A DNA stretch of 64,000 bases from Brevibacterium permense (GTDB lineage Bacteria; Actinomycetota; Actinomycetes; Actinomycetales; Brevibacteriaceae): NCBI RefSeq assembly GCF_013280495.1, contig NZ_JABSSX010000002.1, forward strand, positions 310,001 to 374,000, written 5' to 3'. Both the position numbers and the translations under genes were made by a program. Every line of letters starts with the position of its first letter. Within the stretch, counting starts at the first letter, position 1. Shown one piece after another: positions 19,181 through 28,107 of this stretch. Below the pieces are notes generated by a model. That model searched no databases. It was not told where the DNA came from and was given only the letters and a program-made list of their open reading frames with translations.

Positions 19181-19355
19181 GGGTGATGTCCTTCTGTGTC
19201 GATGGTGAACGGGGCCACGAGATCGCGCCTGCGCGCTCGACGATCATGGGTGGTCGGAGGCGCAGGGCTGCTTGGCCTCGGAAGAAGGGCCAGCGTTTTT
19301 GGACACGGTGTCGTGGCAGGCACGGCAGGGTCGTGAACCCGCCGAGATTGCTGGC

Positions 19356-19382
19356 TGAGGAGCGCCGCATCGGCGCTCCTCA
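19356..19382 (-). terminator. Hairpin between the DUF6153 gene and the multicopper oxidase
   Basis: A perfect 12-bp stem with a 3-base loop, four bases after the DUF6153 stop in the direction of transcription. It may partly terminate or process the message before the oxidase gene. Confidence 0.6.
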
Positions 19383-19386
19383 ATGC

Positions 19387-19824
19387 TCACGTTCGGTAGA
19401 TCGACAGCTCCAGATGCGTCAGCGCGAACCGGCGAGGCGTCTCGGACGGCGGAGCCGGCATGGGCGCAGAGACGGGTGTGGGCACAGCCGCGACGGACGG
19501 AACGGGGAGGGCCGGAATGCTCTCGGCCGTAGGCGCGGAGACACAGGTGGAGTCGCCGCTGTTCATGGCGTCTGCGCAGCCGCCGGAGCCGCGCACCAGG
19601 CCCTGTGCTCCGGACGCGCTCGACATGGAGGCGGTAGTCGTCATGCCCGTCATGCCGGGAGAAGACGAGGATGCGTGAGCAGGCGACGCCGTGGAGGTCG
19701 TCGCCGCTGCCGGCCCGCCGACCAGCGCGTGCATGCCGAGAAGACCCGTGATCAGCAGCGCCGCAAGAACGACCAGCTGAAGCCAGTGCCGGCTGCGGCG
19801 GGGTTCATCGGTCACGGTCTCCAC
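19387..19824 (-). CDS. DUF6153 small membrane protein of the copper island
   Basis: About 145 residues from GTG 19824 (GTG 19815 is also possible; the frame upstream overlaps operator sequence). One membrane helix (WLQLVVLAALLITGLLGMHALV) is followed by a Ser/Thr/Met-rich external stretch and the conserved end RRFALTHLELSIYRT typical of DUF6153. Function is unknown; members often accompany copper genes in actinobacteria. It is divergent from copZ and faces three CsoR-like boxes. Confidence 0.65.
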   Translation of the reverse strand: METVTDEPRRSRHWLQLVVLAALLITGLLGMHALVGGPAAATTSTASPAHASSSSPGMTGMTTTASMSSASGAQGLVRGSGGCADAMNSGDSTCVSAPTAESIPALPVPSVAAVPTPVSAPMPAPPSETPRRFALTHLELSIYRT

Positions 19825-19833
19825 ACCCAAAGC

Positions 19834-19850
19834 ATACCCCGGAGGCGTAT
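19834..19850. promoter_or_regulatory. CsoR-like box 1
   Basis: ATACCCC-GGA-GGCGTAT, a 17-bp near-perfect inverted repeat just upstream of the DUF6153 start. It matches the TACCC...GGGTA pattern of Cu(I)-sensor CsoR operators. Confidence 0.7.
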
Positions 19851-19902
19851 CCCTTCGACGCGGCGGGACCATTCACCGGCGAGTCCGGCCCGCCTTGCAG
19901 GA

Positions 19903-19919
19903 ATACCCTCAAGGGGTAT
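19903..19919. promoter_or_regulatory. CsoR-like box 2
   Basis: ATACCCT-CAA-GGGGTAT in the divergent DUF6153/copZ promoter region, same 17-bp layout as box 1. Confidence 0.75.
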
Positions 19920-19937
19920 ACGGTTGCACTCACATAG

Positions 19938-19954
19938 GTACCCGCCGGGGGTAC
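19938..19954. promoter_or_regulatory. CsoR-like box 3
   Basis: GTACCCG-CCG-GGGGTAC, 21 bases before copZ. Third 17-bp copy in this divergent promoter; repression by CsoR is expected to be relieved by Cu(I). Confidence 0.75.
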
Positions 19955-19975
19955 CCAGATTGAGGAGGCTATCCG

Positions 19976-20185
19976 ATGGCTGCGAACGAATACCAGGTGA
20001 CGGGCATGACCTGCGGGCACTGCGAGATGTCGGTCCGCGAGGAGGTCAGCGAGATTTCCGGTGTCACCGACATCCAGGTCAGCGCACAGACCGGCAAGCT
20101 CGTCGTCTCCGCCTCCGACGAGGTCGACGACGCGAAGGTCCTGGCCGCTGTCGAGGAAGCCGGCTACACGGCGGTCCGGGTCTGA
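19976..20185 (+). CDS. copZ: CopZ copper chaperone
   Basis: A 69-residue HMA-domain protein. The Cu(I)-binding motif MTCGHC lies near the N-terminus and the fold ends with the typical AVEEAGYTAVRV. It ferries cytosolic Cu(I) to the P-type ATPase. AGGAGG stands upstream of ATG 19976 and CsoR-like boxes lie in the promoter. Its stop overlaps the next start by one base, so the copZ to copA genes form one unit. Confidence 0.93.
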   Translation: MAANEYQVTGMTCGHCEMSVREEVSEISGVTDIQVSAQTGKLVVSASDEVDDAKVLAAVEEAGYTAVRV

Positions 20186-21129
20186 TGAAGGCACCAGTCA
20201 GGCTCGCGGCCTACGGCGCTGGGCTGGTGGTGGCGTTCGGCGCAGCCTTCGGGCTCGCCGGCGTCGCCGTCCCCGACAGCGTCGTGACCGCCTGGGCCAA
20301 GAGCAGCGACTCGAACGCCCACGGCGAGGGTCACAGCGACACGGAGGAGCAAAACAAGGAGCACGCGATGAACGGCGTCTCGGCCAGCGCTGCCGGCTAC
20401 ATCCTCTCCCCCGTCACGGCCCCCTCGGGCACCAATGATGCCGGCACGCTGAGCTTCCGGATCCTCGATGAGGACGGGCAGCCGGTGACGGAGTACACGA
20501 CGACCCATGAGAAGGATCTGCACCTGATCGTGGTGCGCACCGACGGGACGCAGTTCCGCCACGTGCACCCGGACTTGGACGAGGCCACCGGCACCTGGTC
20601 GGAGTCATCGTGGAGCTGGGACGAGGCGGGAACCTACCGCGTCTACGCCGACTTCACAGCCGGGCAGGACGCCGAGGGGGTCACGCTCACCCGCGCTGTC
20701 GAGGTCGCCGGCGACTACGCCCCGGTCGAAGCGACTGTCTCGCGCACCGTCGAGGTCGACGGGTACACCGTCACCCTCGATGGTGACCTCGCCGCCGGAA
20801 GCACGAGCGAACTGACAGCCACCGTAGAGCGCAACGGCAAGCCGGTCACCGCACTCCAGCCCTACCTCGGCGCGTACGGCCACCTGGTCGCGCTGCGAGA
20901 GGGCGATCTGGCCTACCTGCACGTTCACCCCGCCGGCGAAGAGCCCCAGGCGGGATCGACCGGAGGACCAGACGTCGGCTTCGCCGCCGAGGTCCCCACC
21001 GCCGGCCGGTACCTGCTGTACCTGGACTTCCAGGTCGACGGGCAGGTCCGCACCGCCGAATTCGTGCTCGACGCCGGGCACGGCGACGGTAACCAGGCAG
21101 ACGATGAATCGCATTCGGGCGGCCACTGA
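20185..21129 (+). CDS. Membrane-anchored copper-island protein of unknown function
   Basis: A 314-residue protein whose ATG overlaps the copZ stop. An N-terminal hydrophobic segment (about residues 8-30) acts as a signal or anchor, followed by a His-rich patch ([17 protein letters not shown]). Two beta-sandwich-like domains then appear, each with an xHVHP motif (FRHVHPDL and YLHVHPAG) that could hold metal. It ends with a His/Gly-rich tail. Proteins of this type sit between copZ and copA in many actinobacteria; an extracytoplasmic copper-binding role is inferred from context and the His residues. Confidence 0.75.
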   Translation: MKAPVRLAAYGAGLVVAFGAAFGLAGVAVPDSVVTAWAKSSDSNAHGEGHSDTEEQNKEHAMNGVSASAAGYILSPVTAPSGTNDAGTLSFRILDEDGQPVTEYTTTHEKDLHLIVVRTDGTQFRHVHPDLDEATGTWSESSWSWDEAGTYRVYADFTAGQDAEGVTLTRAVEVAGDYAPVEATVSRTVEVDGYTVTLDGDLAAGSTSELTATVERNGKPVTALQPYLGAYGHLVALREGDLAYLHVHPAGEEPQAGSTGGPDVGFAAEVPTAGRYLLYLDFQVDGQVRTAEFVLDAGHGDGNQADDESHSGGH

Positions 21130-21181
21130 CCCCCTAAAGGGCCAGTCCGTCGACGAAAGAAGCAACAGGAAAGGACTTGCA

Positions 21182-23470
21182 GTGAGCACCCAAGCTGCAA
21201 CGAACACCGAAACGCCGCTGGTCGCGGACGCCGGCATCGAACTCGAGATCGGCGGGATGACCTGCGCCTCCTGCGCGAACCGGATCGAGAAGAAGCTCAA
21301 CAAGCTCGACGGCGTCTCCGCCACGGTCAACTACGCCACCGAGAAGGCCAAGGTCACCGTGCCCGCCGGCTACGACCCCGCCCTGCTGGTCGCCGAGGTG
21401 GAGAAGACCGGGTACACCGCCGCCATGCCCAAGCCCAAGGACGCGACGTCATCGGGCCCGACCGGCAACGACGGCGAAGCTCCCGACTCCGAACTGACAT
21501 CGCTCAAGCACCGCCTCATCGGCGCGATCGTGCTCACCGTCCCGGTGATCGCCATGGCCATGGTTCCCGCGCTCCAGTTCACCTACTGGCAGTGGGCCTC
21601 TCTGGCCCTGGCCGCACCGGTGATCGTGTGGGCGGCCTGGCCGTTCCACAAGGCGGCCTGGACCAACCTGCGCCACGGCACCGCGACCATGGACACCCTC
21701 ATCTCCATGGGCACGACCGCGGCGTTCCTGTGGTCGCTCTACGCCCTGTTCCTCGGCACCGCCGGCACCCCGGGGATGACACATCCCTTCGAATTCACCA
21801 TCGCTCCGTCCGACGGCGCGGGCAACATCTACCTCGAGGCCGCCGCCGGGGTGACGATGTTCATCCTGGCCGGCCGCTACTTCGAGAAGCGCTCCAAGCG
21901 CCAGGCCGGTGCCGCACTGCGCGCTCTCCTCGAGCTCGGCGCGAAGGAAGTCTCGGTCCTGCGCGGCGGGGCCGAGGTCAAGATCCCGACCTCCGAGCTG
22001 GCCGTCGGCGACGAATTCGTCGTCCGCCCCGGCGAGAAGATCGCCACCGACGGCACCGTCGTATCCGGGACATCGGCCGTGGACGCCTCTATGCTCACCG
22101 GAGAGTCCGTGCCGGTCGAGGTCGTCGCTGGCGACCCGGTCACGGGCGCGACCGTCAACGCCGGCGGCCGCCTGGTCATCCGCGCCACCCGCGTCGGATC
22201 GGACACCCAACTGGCGCAGATGGCCAAACTCGTCGAGGACGCCCAGACCGGCAAGGCCGCGGTCCAGCGCCTGGCCGACCGGATCTCCGGCGTGTTCGTC
22301 CCGATCGTCATCGCTATCGCCGTCATCGCCCTCGGCGCATGGCTCGGTGCCGGATTCCCCGTCTCCGCCGCCTTCACCGCAGCGGTCGCGGTCCTCGTCA
22401 TCGCCTGCCCCTGCGCCCTCGGCCTGGCCACCCCCACCGCACTGCTAGTCGGCACCGGCCGCGGCGCGCAGATGGGCGTGCTCATCAAAGGCCCCGAGGT
22501 CCTCGAATCCACCCGCAAGGTCGACACTGTGGTGCTGGACAAGACCGGCACCGTCACCACCGGCAAAATGACCCTGGTCGAGGCGATCACCGAGCCCGGC
22601 GTCGACCGCACCGAGCTGCTGCGCCTGGCAGGCGCGTTGGAGGACGCCTCCGAGCACCCGATCGCCCAGGCCATCGCCAAGGGAGCAGTCCAGAAGGTCG
22701 GGCCGCTGCCCACGCCCGAGGACTTTGCGAACATCGAGGGCAAGGGCGTCCAGGGAGTCGTCGACGGCCGCGGCGTGCTCGTCGGCCGGGAGTCCCTGCT
22801 GGCCGACTGGTCTCAGCACCTTTCCCCCGATGTCGCCGCCGCCAAGGCCGCAGCCGAGGACGAGGGCAAGACTGTCGTCGCCGTTGGTTGGGACGGACAG
22901 GCCCGCGGGATCCTCGTCGTCGCCGACGCCGTCAAGCCCACCAGCGCCGAGGCCATCGCCGGCCTGAAGGGTCTCGGCCTCACCCCGGTCCTGCTCACTG
23001 GCGACAACGAGGCCGTCGCCCGGCGGATCGCCGCCGAGGTCGGCATCGAGAAGGTCATCGCCGAGGTTCTGCCCAAGGACAAGGTCGACGTCGTCACCCG
23101 CCTGCAGGGCGAGGGGAAGGTCGTCGCGATGGTCGGCGACGGCGTCAACGACGCCCCGGCGCTGGCCCAGGCCGACCTGGGCCTGGCGATGGGCACCGGC
23201 ACCGACGTCGCCATTGAGGCCTCCGACATCACGCTCGTGCGCGGGGACCTGATGGCCGCGTTCGACGCGATCCGGCTCTCCCGCAGGACCCTGGGCACGA
23301 TCAAGTCGAACCTGTTCTGGGCGTTTGCCTACAACGTCGCGGCCATCCCGGTCGCAGCGCTGGGCATGCTCAACCCCATGCTCGCAGGCGCGGCGATGGC
23401 GTTCTCCAGCGTCTTCGTCGTCGGAAACAGCCTCCGCCTGCGCGGGTTCCGCAGCGTCGCCAAGCAGTGA
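21182..23470 (+). CDS. copA: Cu(I)-exporting P1B-type ATPase CopA
   Basis: A 762-residue protein starting at GTG 21182, seven bases after AGGAAAGG. One N-terminal HMA domain carries MTCASC (Cys28, Cys31). The ion-pathway motif CPC is at Cys409-Cys411, the phosphorylated Asp453 is in DKTGT, an SEHPIAQAI motif follows and the hinge is [20 protein letters not shown]. These mark the P1B-1 Cu(I) group. It pumps Cu(I) out of the cytosol and receives it from CopZ, encoded two genes upstream. Confidence 0.96.
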   Translation: MSTQAATNTETPLVADAGIELEIGGMTCASCANRIEKKLNKLDGVSATVNYATEKAKVTVPAGYDPALLVAEVEKTGYTAAMPKPKDATSSGPTGNDGEAPDSELTSLKHRLIGAIVLTVPVIAMAMVPALQFTYWQWASLALAAPVIVWAAWPFHKAAWTNLRHGTATMDTLISMGTTAAFLWSLYALFLGTAGTPGMTHPFEFTIAPSDGAGNIYLEAAAGVTMFILAGRYFEKRSKRQAGAALRALLELGAKEVSVLRGGAEVKIPTSELAVGDEFVVRPGEKIATDGTVVSGTSAVDASMLTGESVPVEVVAGDPVTGATVNAGGRLVIRATRVGSDTQLAQMAKLVEDAQTGKAAVQRLADRISGVFVPIVIAIAVIALGAWLGAGFPVSAAFTAAVAVLVIACPCALGLATPTALLVGTGRGAQMGVLIKGPEVLESTRKVDTVVLDKTGTVTTGKMTLVEAITEPGVDRTELLRLAGALEDASEHPIAQAIAKGAVQKVGPLPTPEDFANIEGKGVQGVVDGRGVLVGRESLLADWSQHLSPDVAAAKAAAEDEGKTVVAVGWDGQARGILVVADAVKPTSAEAIAGLKGLGLTPVLLTGDNEAVARRIAAEVGIEKVIAEVLPKDKVDVVTRLQGEGKVVAMVGDGVNDAPALAQADLGLAMGTGTDVAIEASDITLVRGDLMAAFDAIRLSRRTLGTIKSNLFWAFAYNVAAIPVAALGMLNPMLAGAAMAFSSVFVVGNSLRLRGFRSVAKQ

Positions 23471-23519
23471 CGCCGCAGAACCGATCATCATCCGAACACA
23501 CGAAAGGCATTCACCGAGA

Positions 23520-23864
23520 ATGAGCAACGAAGACCAGGCATCCACCAGCTGCTGCAGCACTTCCCCCGCAGCCAAGGCATCCGCCGCCGAGGAACCTGTC
23601 AGCGATGGTTCCAGCTGCGGCGGCATGATCGGCGCAGAGAACCCCGCCGCCGATTCCGGACATCGCGATAACCTTCTCGTCGAAGGAAGCGACGACGACA
23701 TGACCACCTGCCCCGTCATGGTCGGCAATCCGGTCAACAAGCAGGACGCCGAAGAAAAGGGCCTATTCCGCGACTACTACGGGCAGCGCTTCTGGCTCTG
23801 CTGCCCAGGCTGCGGACCGACCTTCGACTCCGATCCAGCCAAGTACGCCGCCAACATGGCCTGA
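23520..23864 (+). CDS. YHS-domain metal-associated protein
   Basis: A 114-residue protein from ATG 23520. The first half is low-complexity with Cys patches (SCCSTS, SSCGG). The C-terminal 50 residues form a YHS/TRASH-like domain: TTCPVMVGNPVNKQDAEEKG, then RDYYGQRFWLCCPGCGPTFDSDPAKYAANM. Such domains bind soft metals. It follows copA by 49 bp and ends just before a strong terminator, so it is likely the last gene of the copZ unit. Confidence 0.7.
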   Translation: MSNEDQASTSCCSTSPAAKASAAEEPVSDGSSCGGMIGAENPAADSGHRDNLLVEGSDDDMTTCPVMVGNPVNKQDAEEKGLFRDYYGQRFWLCCPGCGPTFDSDPAKYAANMA

Positions 23865-23872
23865 TCCTTCGA

Positions 23873-23912
23873 CGACCCGGGGCTGCAGCATCACTGCTGC
23901 CGCCCCGGGTCG
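23873..23912 (+). terminator. Terminator after the copZ-copA-YHS unit
   Basis: A long GC-rich inverted repeat with CGACCCGGGGC arms and an inner TGCAGCA/TGCTGC pairing, ten bases after the stop. Confidence 0.8.
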
Positions 23913-23961
23913 ACTGGATCGTAGCTGAGCGATTCCACGCCCGCCGATCGATATTTGACCG

Positions 23962-23978
23962 ATACCCCAGAGGGGTAT
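23962..23978. promoter_or_regulatory. CsoR-like box 4 overlapping a -10 element
   Basis: ATACCCC-AGA-GGGGTAT is a perfect 17-bp palindrome. It runs into TATAAT at 23976-23981, a consensus -10 hexamer, so a bound CsoR would block RNA polymerase directly. It precedes the DUF1541 lipoprotein gene. Confidence 0.85.
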
Positions 23979-24012
23979 AATGTTGATCGGGCCAGAATGA
24001 ATAGGAGACTTT

Positions 24013-24609
24013 ATGCGCAAGCGCCTCATGACCACCGTCGCCGCAGGAGTGCTCGGCGGAGCACTCGTGCTCACCGGCTGCAGCAACGGAGGAGACCAGG
24101 ACCAAGCGACCCCCTCATCGACCAGCCAGCACGAGGGCCACGGAAGCAGTGGCAGCAGTTCTGACAGCGGCGGGATGGAGCATCCGATGGACGGCGGCCC
24201 CGCCCCCGAGGGCATCGAGAAGGCTGCGTCGCCGAAGTACCCGGCCGGCACCGAGGTCACGCTCACCGCCGAACACATGGAGGGCATGGACGGCGCAAAC
24301 GCCACGATCGCCGGCGCGTTCGACACCTACACCTACGCGGTGAACTTCACGCCCACCACCGGCGGGAATCCGGTCAAGGATCACAAGTGGGTCGTGCAGG
24401 AAGAGATCAAGGACGCCGGAGACCAGCGTCTGGCCGACGGCACCGAGGTCACTCTCGAGGCCGAACACATGGAGGGCATGAAGGGCGCGAAGGCCACCAT
24501 CGCCTCCTCCACCGACCAGACCGTCTACATGGTCGACTACGAGTCCGACGGCATGACGATGACCAACCACAAATGGGTCGTCGAGAGCGAGATCAAGCCG
24601 GCCTCCTGA
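24013..24609 (+). CDS. DUF1541 (YdhK-like) lipoprotein
   Basis: A 198-residue lipoprotein with AGGAGA before ATG 24013. The signal ends at a lipobox LTGC (Cys22), followed by a His/Ser/Met linker (QHEGHGSSG, GGMEHPMDGG). Two tandem DUF1541 repeats follow, each with a GTEVTL.AEHMEGM motif and a terminal HKWVV. The His/Met content and the CsoR box upstream suggest an extracytoplasmic copper-binding role. It heads the unit continuing with copB and csoR. Confidence 0.85.
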   Translation: MRKRLMTTVAAGVLGGALVLTGCSNGGDQDQATPSSTSQHEGHGSSGSSSDSGGMEHPMDGGPAPEGIEKAASPKYPAGTEVTLTAEHMEGMDGANATIAGAFDTYTYAVNFTPTTGGNPVKDHKWVVQEEIKDAGDQRLADGTEVTLEAEHMEGMKGAKATIASSTDQTVYMVDYESDGMTMTNHKWVVESEIKPAS

Positions 24610-24698
24610 GCCGGTCGCCGCGGGCCCATTCAAGGTCCGCGGCGAGACACGACCCGATCGAAGGAAAGACCGGGGAAGAACGAGGGAAGCGAAGAGCA

Positions 24699-26849
24699 AT
24701 GACGGACCCGACCACGCATCACCATCACCATGACCACGACGGTGTCGCGACCACCGAGTCCGGCCACGTTAACGACTCGCACGCCGAGCACGACGGCCAC
24801 ACCATGGAACACGGTGACCACGCCGGGCACGGCGATCACGGCAGTGGTCATGGTGGTCATGCGGGCCACGGCGACCACGTCGGCCAGTTCCGCAGGCTGT
24901 TCTGGATCAACCTCGTCATCGCCATCCCGGTGGTCGCGTTCTCCCCCATGTTCGCCATGCTCCTCGGGTACTCCGTGCCCGGCTGGGCAGGCTGGGTCGC
25001 CGCAGTCCTCGGCACCGTCATGTACGCCTGGGGCGGCACCCCGTTCCTCACCGGTGCCGTCAGCGAGCTGAAGAGCCGCCAGCCGGGGATGATGCTGCTC
25101 ATCGCGCTCGGCATCACCGTCGCCTTCCTCGCCTCCTGGGCCGCCACTCTCGGCCTCGTCCACCACGAGCTCGAGTTCTGGTGGGAGCTGGCACTGCTGA
25201 TCGTCATCATGCTGCTGGGCCACTGGATCGAGATGCGTTCCCTGGCCCAGACGACCTCGGCGCTGGACTCCCTGGCCGCGCTGCTGCCTGACGAGGCCGA
25301 GCGCGTCGAGGGCGACGACGTCGTCACGGTCGACCCCGCCGACCTCCGCGTCGGTGACATCGTCGTCGTCCGCCCCGGTGGCAGCGTCCCCGCCGACGGC
25401 ACCATCGTCGACGGTCGCGCCGATATGGACGAGTCCATGATCACCGGCGAATCACGCCCCGTCGCCCGCGGCGAAGGCGAGAACGTCACTGCTGGCACCG
25501 TGGCCACTGACTCCGGCCTGCGCGTGGAGATCACCGCCACCGGCGACGACACGGCTCTGGCGGGCATCAACAGGCTCGTCGCCGAGGCGCAGGGCTCCTC
25601 CTCCCGCGCCCAGCGCATCGCCGACCGCGCCGCCGCCCTGCTGTTCTGGTTCGCCCTCGGTGCTGCCCTGATCACCGCAGTCGTTTGGACTCTCTTCGGG
25701 CTCCCCGACGATGCGGTCATTCGCACCATCACCGTCCTCGTCATCGCCTGCCCACACGCGCTGGGCCTGGCGATCCCGCTGGTGGTCTCCATCGCCACCG
25801 AGCGCGCCGCCCGCGGCGGCGTCCTGGTCAAGGACCGCCTCGCGCTGGAGTCCATGCGCCAGGTCGATGCGGTGCTCTTCGACAAGACCGGCACCCTGAC
25901 CAAGGGCGAGCCCACCGTCACCGGCGTCGAATCGACCGGCGACCTGGACTCCGACGAGGTGCTCGCCCTGGCCGCCGCGGCCGAGGCCGACAGCGAGCAC
26001 CCGCTCGCCCGGTCCATAGTCACCGCCGCCAAGGAGAAGAGCCTCGCCCTCGAGCCGGCCAGTGGGTTCTCCTCCTCCCCGGCAGTCGGCGTCACCGCGA
26101 CCGTGGCCGACCAGGAGATTCGCGTCGGCGGTCCACGGCTGCTCGAGGAGACCGGGCAGGACGAGGTCGACACGGCCGACGCGTGGCGGGCCGAGGGTGC
26201 GATCATCCTGCACGTCCTCCGCGACGGCCAAGTGATCGGCGGCCTCAAGCTCGCCGACGAGGTCCGGCCCGAGTCCCGCGACGCCGTCGACGCCCTCCAT
26301 GAGCTCGGCGTCGAGGTCGTTATGATCACCGGCGACGCCGAGGCCGTGGCGAACGAGGTTGGCCGGGAACTCAGCATCGACCGTGTCTTCGCCGGCGTCC
26401 GCCCCGAGGACAAGTCCGCAAAGGTCGCTGCGCTTCAGGACGAGGGCAAGAGGGTCGCGATGGTCGGCGACGGCGTCAACGATGCCCCTGCGCTGGCGCA
26501 GTCCGACGTCGGTATCGCCATCGGGGCAGGCACAGACGTCGCCATCGCCTCTGCCGGCGTCATCCTCGCCAGCTCCGACCCGCGCAGCGTCCTGTCGGTC
26601 ATCCAGCTCTCCCGTGCCGCATACCGTAAAATGAAGCAGAACCTGTGGTGGGCTGCCGGATACAACCTGCTCTCTGTACCGCTCGCGGCGGGCGTGCTCG
26701 CACCTGTCGGGTTCGTCCTGCCGATGTCGGTCGGCGCGATCCTGATGTCGATCTCCACTGTCGTCGTCGCGCTCAATGCCCAGCTGCTGCGTCGCATCGA
26801 CCTCACCCCAGATGCCAGCACTCGCTCCGTCCTGGAGCACCAGAAGTGA
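24699..26849 (+). CDS. copB: CopB-type P1B ATPase with CPH motif
   Basis: A 716-residue P-type ATPase from ATG 24699. The first 62 residues are extremely His-rich (clusters such as HHHHHDHD and HGDHAGHGDHGSGHGGH), in place of an HMA domain. The membrane motif is CPH (Cys351-His353), as in CopB exporters, rather than CPC as in CopA. The phosphorylation site is Asp395 in DKTGT, with SEHPLA and [20 protein letters not shown] downstream. P1B-3 enzymes move Cu(II) or Cu(I). A second pump beside CopA gives the island exporters of both types. Confidence 0.94.
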   Translation: MTDPTTHHHHHDHDGVATTESGHVNDSHAEHDGHTMEHGDHAGHGDHGSGHGGHAGHGDHVGQFRRLFWINLVIAIPVVAFSPMFAMLLGYSVPGWAGWVAAVLGTVMYAWGGTPFLTGAVSELKSRQPGMMLLIALGITVAFLASWAATLGLVHHELEFWWELALLIVIMLLGHWIEMRSLAQTTSALDSLAALLPDEAERVEGDDVVTVDPADLRVGDIVVVRPGGSVPADGTIVDGRADMDESMITGESRPVARGEGENVTAGTVATDSGLRVEITATGDDTALAGINRLVAEAQGSSSRAQRIADRAAALLFWFALGAALITAVVWTLFGLPDDAVIRTITVLVIACPHALGLAIPLVVSIATERAARGGVLVKDRLALESMRQVDAVLFDKTGTLTKGEPTVTGVESTGDLDSDEVLALAAAAEADSEHPLARSIVTAAKEKSLALEPASGFSSSPAVGVTATVADQEIRVGGPRLLEETGQDEVDTADAWRAEGAIILHVLRDGQVIGGLKLADEVRPESRDAVDALHELGVEVVMITGDAEAVANEVGRELSIDRVFAGVRPEDKSAKVAALQDEGKRVAMVGDGVNDAPALAQSDVGIAIGAGTDVAIASAGVILASSDPRSVLSVIQLSRAAYRKMKQNLWWAAGYNLLSVPLAAGVLAPVGFVLPMSVGAILMSISTVVVALNAQLLRRIDLTPDASTRSVLEHQK

Positions 26850-26860
26850 AGGACACACCC

Positions 26861-27184
26861 ATGAACACCGACACTGCAACCGATGAGACCGGGGCGCACC
26901 AGCACGGTTACATCAGCGACAAGGACCGTTACCGCAACCGCATGAAGCGCATCGAAGGCCAGGCCCGCGGCATCACCAAGATGATCGACGACGAGAAGTA
27001 CTGCATCGACATCCTCACCCAGGTCTCCGCCTTGACCCGCGCCCTGCAGGGAGTGGCGACCGGCCTGCTCGATGACCACCTCAAGCACTGCGTGCTCGAC
27101 GCCGCCAAGCAAGGCGATGAGGACGCGGCCATCGCCAAGATCCAGGAAGCCAGCGACGCCATCAATCGCCTCGTACGCTCCTGA
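26861..27184 (+). CDS. csoR: CsoR-family Cu(I)-sensing repressor
   Basis: A 107-residue all-helical protein from ATG 26861, with AAGGA seven bases upstream and 11 bp after copB. The Cu(I)-binding residues of CsoR are conserved with the canonical spacing: Cys48, His73 and Cys77 (Cys-x24-His-x3-Cys). The N-terminal block YRNRMKRIEGQARGITKMI is the DNA-contacting helix. It probably binds the four 17-bp boxes in this island and is itself in the regulon through box 4. Confidence 0.93.
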   Translation: MNTDTATDETGAHQHGYISDKDRYRNRMKRIEGQARGITKMIDDEKYCIDILTQVSALTRALQGVATGLLDDHLKHCVLDAAKQGDEDAAIAKIQEASDAINRLVRS

Positions 27185-27367
27185 CACCATCCGATTTCGT
27201 CAATACAGGATGCCTCGGACCGGTTGCGCCCCAGGTCAAGACAAGGCTCTCGATGTCTCCTGGCAGGCGTGCGCTGCGCTTCGTCTTGCCCTTGGCACCG
27301 GCGAAATCGGGCTGCTTTAGGTCTTACCTGACGACATGAACACCTTCACCTGAGAAAAGAGTTGGGC

Positions 27368-27991
27368 ATGCCCCTTGCCATTGTTACTCCGATCCAGCCC
27401 TCCAGGAGCCGCCTGAGACTCTGCGCGACCATGACTGCGCTGGCGACCAGCGCCGTCCTCCTGCTCAGCGGCTGTGCTGATGCGGAACCGTCCGCTGACG
27501 CAGGATCCGATCACTCACTGGTGGTCGAGCATAATCTAGACGGACTGAATGCACGGGAAATCATCAAGCGCCTCGACACAACGAAGGTGGCAGATCGCTC
27601 GTCTGAACTCATCGCTTCGATTGAACCCGACCAACTCGTCCTGACCGACGATCAGAACAATCAAACCACTCTGCCGATGCCAGAAGACGAATTCTACGTC
27701 TCTATCGCCCCATATCGCGGCCAGACTCACGAATGTTACTTTCACAGCCTCACTACTTGCCGCGGCGAGCTCGCCAATACTGACGTCGACGTCACCGTGG
27801 TCGAGGCGACGTCCGGGAAGACCATCCTCGATGAAACACTCACGACTTACGACAACGGATTCGTCGGACTCTGGCTGCCCCGCGGCATTGACGCGACGCT
27901 CACGGTCAGCACCGGAGACCGCATCGCGAAGCAGGACATTTCGACCCGCATCGACGACCCCACCTGCTTGACTGGTCTTCAGCTGACTTGA
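27368..27991 (+). CDS. cueP: CueP-like copper-binding lipoprotein
   Basis: A 207-residue protein from ATG 27368. The signal ends at LLSGC (lipobox Cys). The body matches the CueP family: EFYVSIAPYRGQTHECYFHS, TTCRGELANT and a final DDPTC. CueP is the periplasmic copper carrier of Salmonella; here it would sit on the outer face of the membrane. Codon use looks more AT-rich than in the flanking copper genes, and no CsoR-like box was found in the 183 bp upstream, which otherwise hold nothing I recognise. It may have joined the island separately. Confidence 0.8.
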   Translation: MPLAIVTPIQPSRSRLRLCATMTALATSAVLLLSGCADAEPSADAGSDHSLVVEHNLDGLNAREIIKRLDTTKVADRSSELIASIEPDQLVLTDDQNNQTTLPMPEDEFYVSIAPYRGQTHECYFHSLTTCRGELANTDVDVTVVEATSGKTILDETLTTYDNGFVGLWLPRGIDATLTVSTGDRIAKQDISTRIDDPTCLTGLQLT

Positions 27992-28083
27992 CGCCCGGAC
28001 GCTGAAAATGGCGAGGAGCTGCAGATCACCGCGATGGGCGAGCCGCGGTTTCGGAGGGTGAGCACGACTGACTTGCTGATTGA

Positions 28084-28099
28084 ATCGATATCCTTCAAT
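28084..28099. promoter_or_regulatory. ArsR-type box upstream of acr3
   Basis: On the complement ATTGA-AGGATA-TCGAT. It shares the ATTGA-N6-TCGAT layout with three other sites in the island and lies 8 bp before the acr3 start, so occupancy would block transcription. Confidence 0.65.
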
Positions 28100-28107
28100 A
28101 TAGAGGC

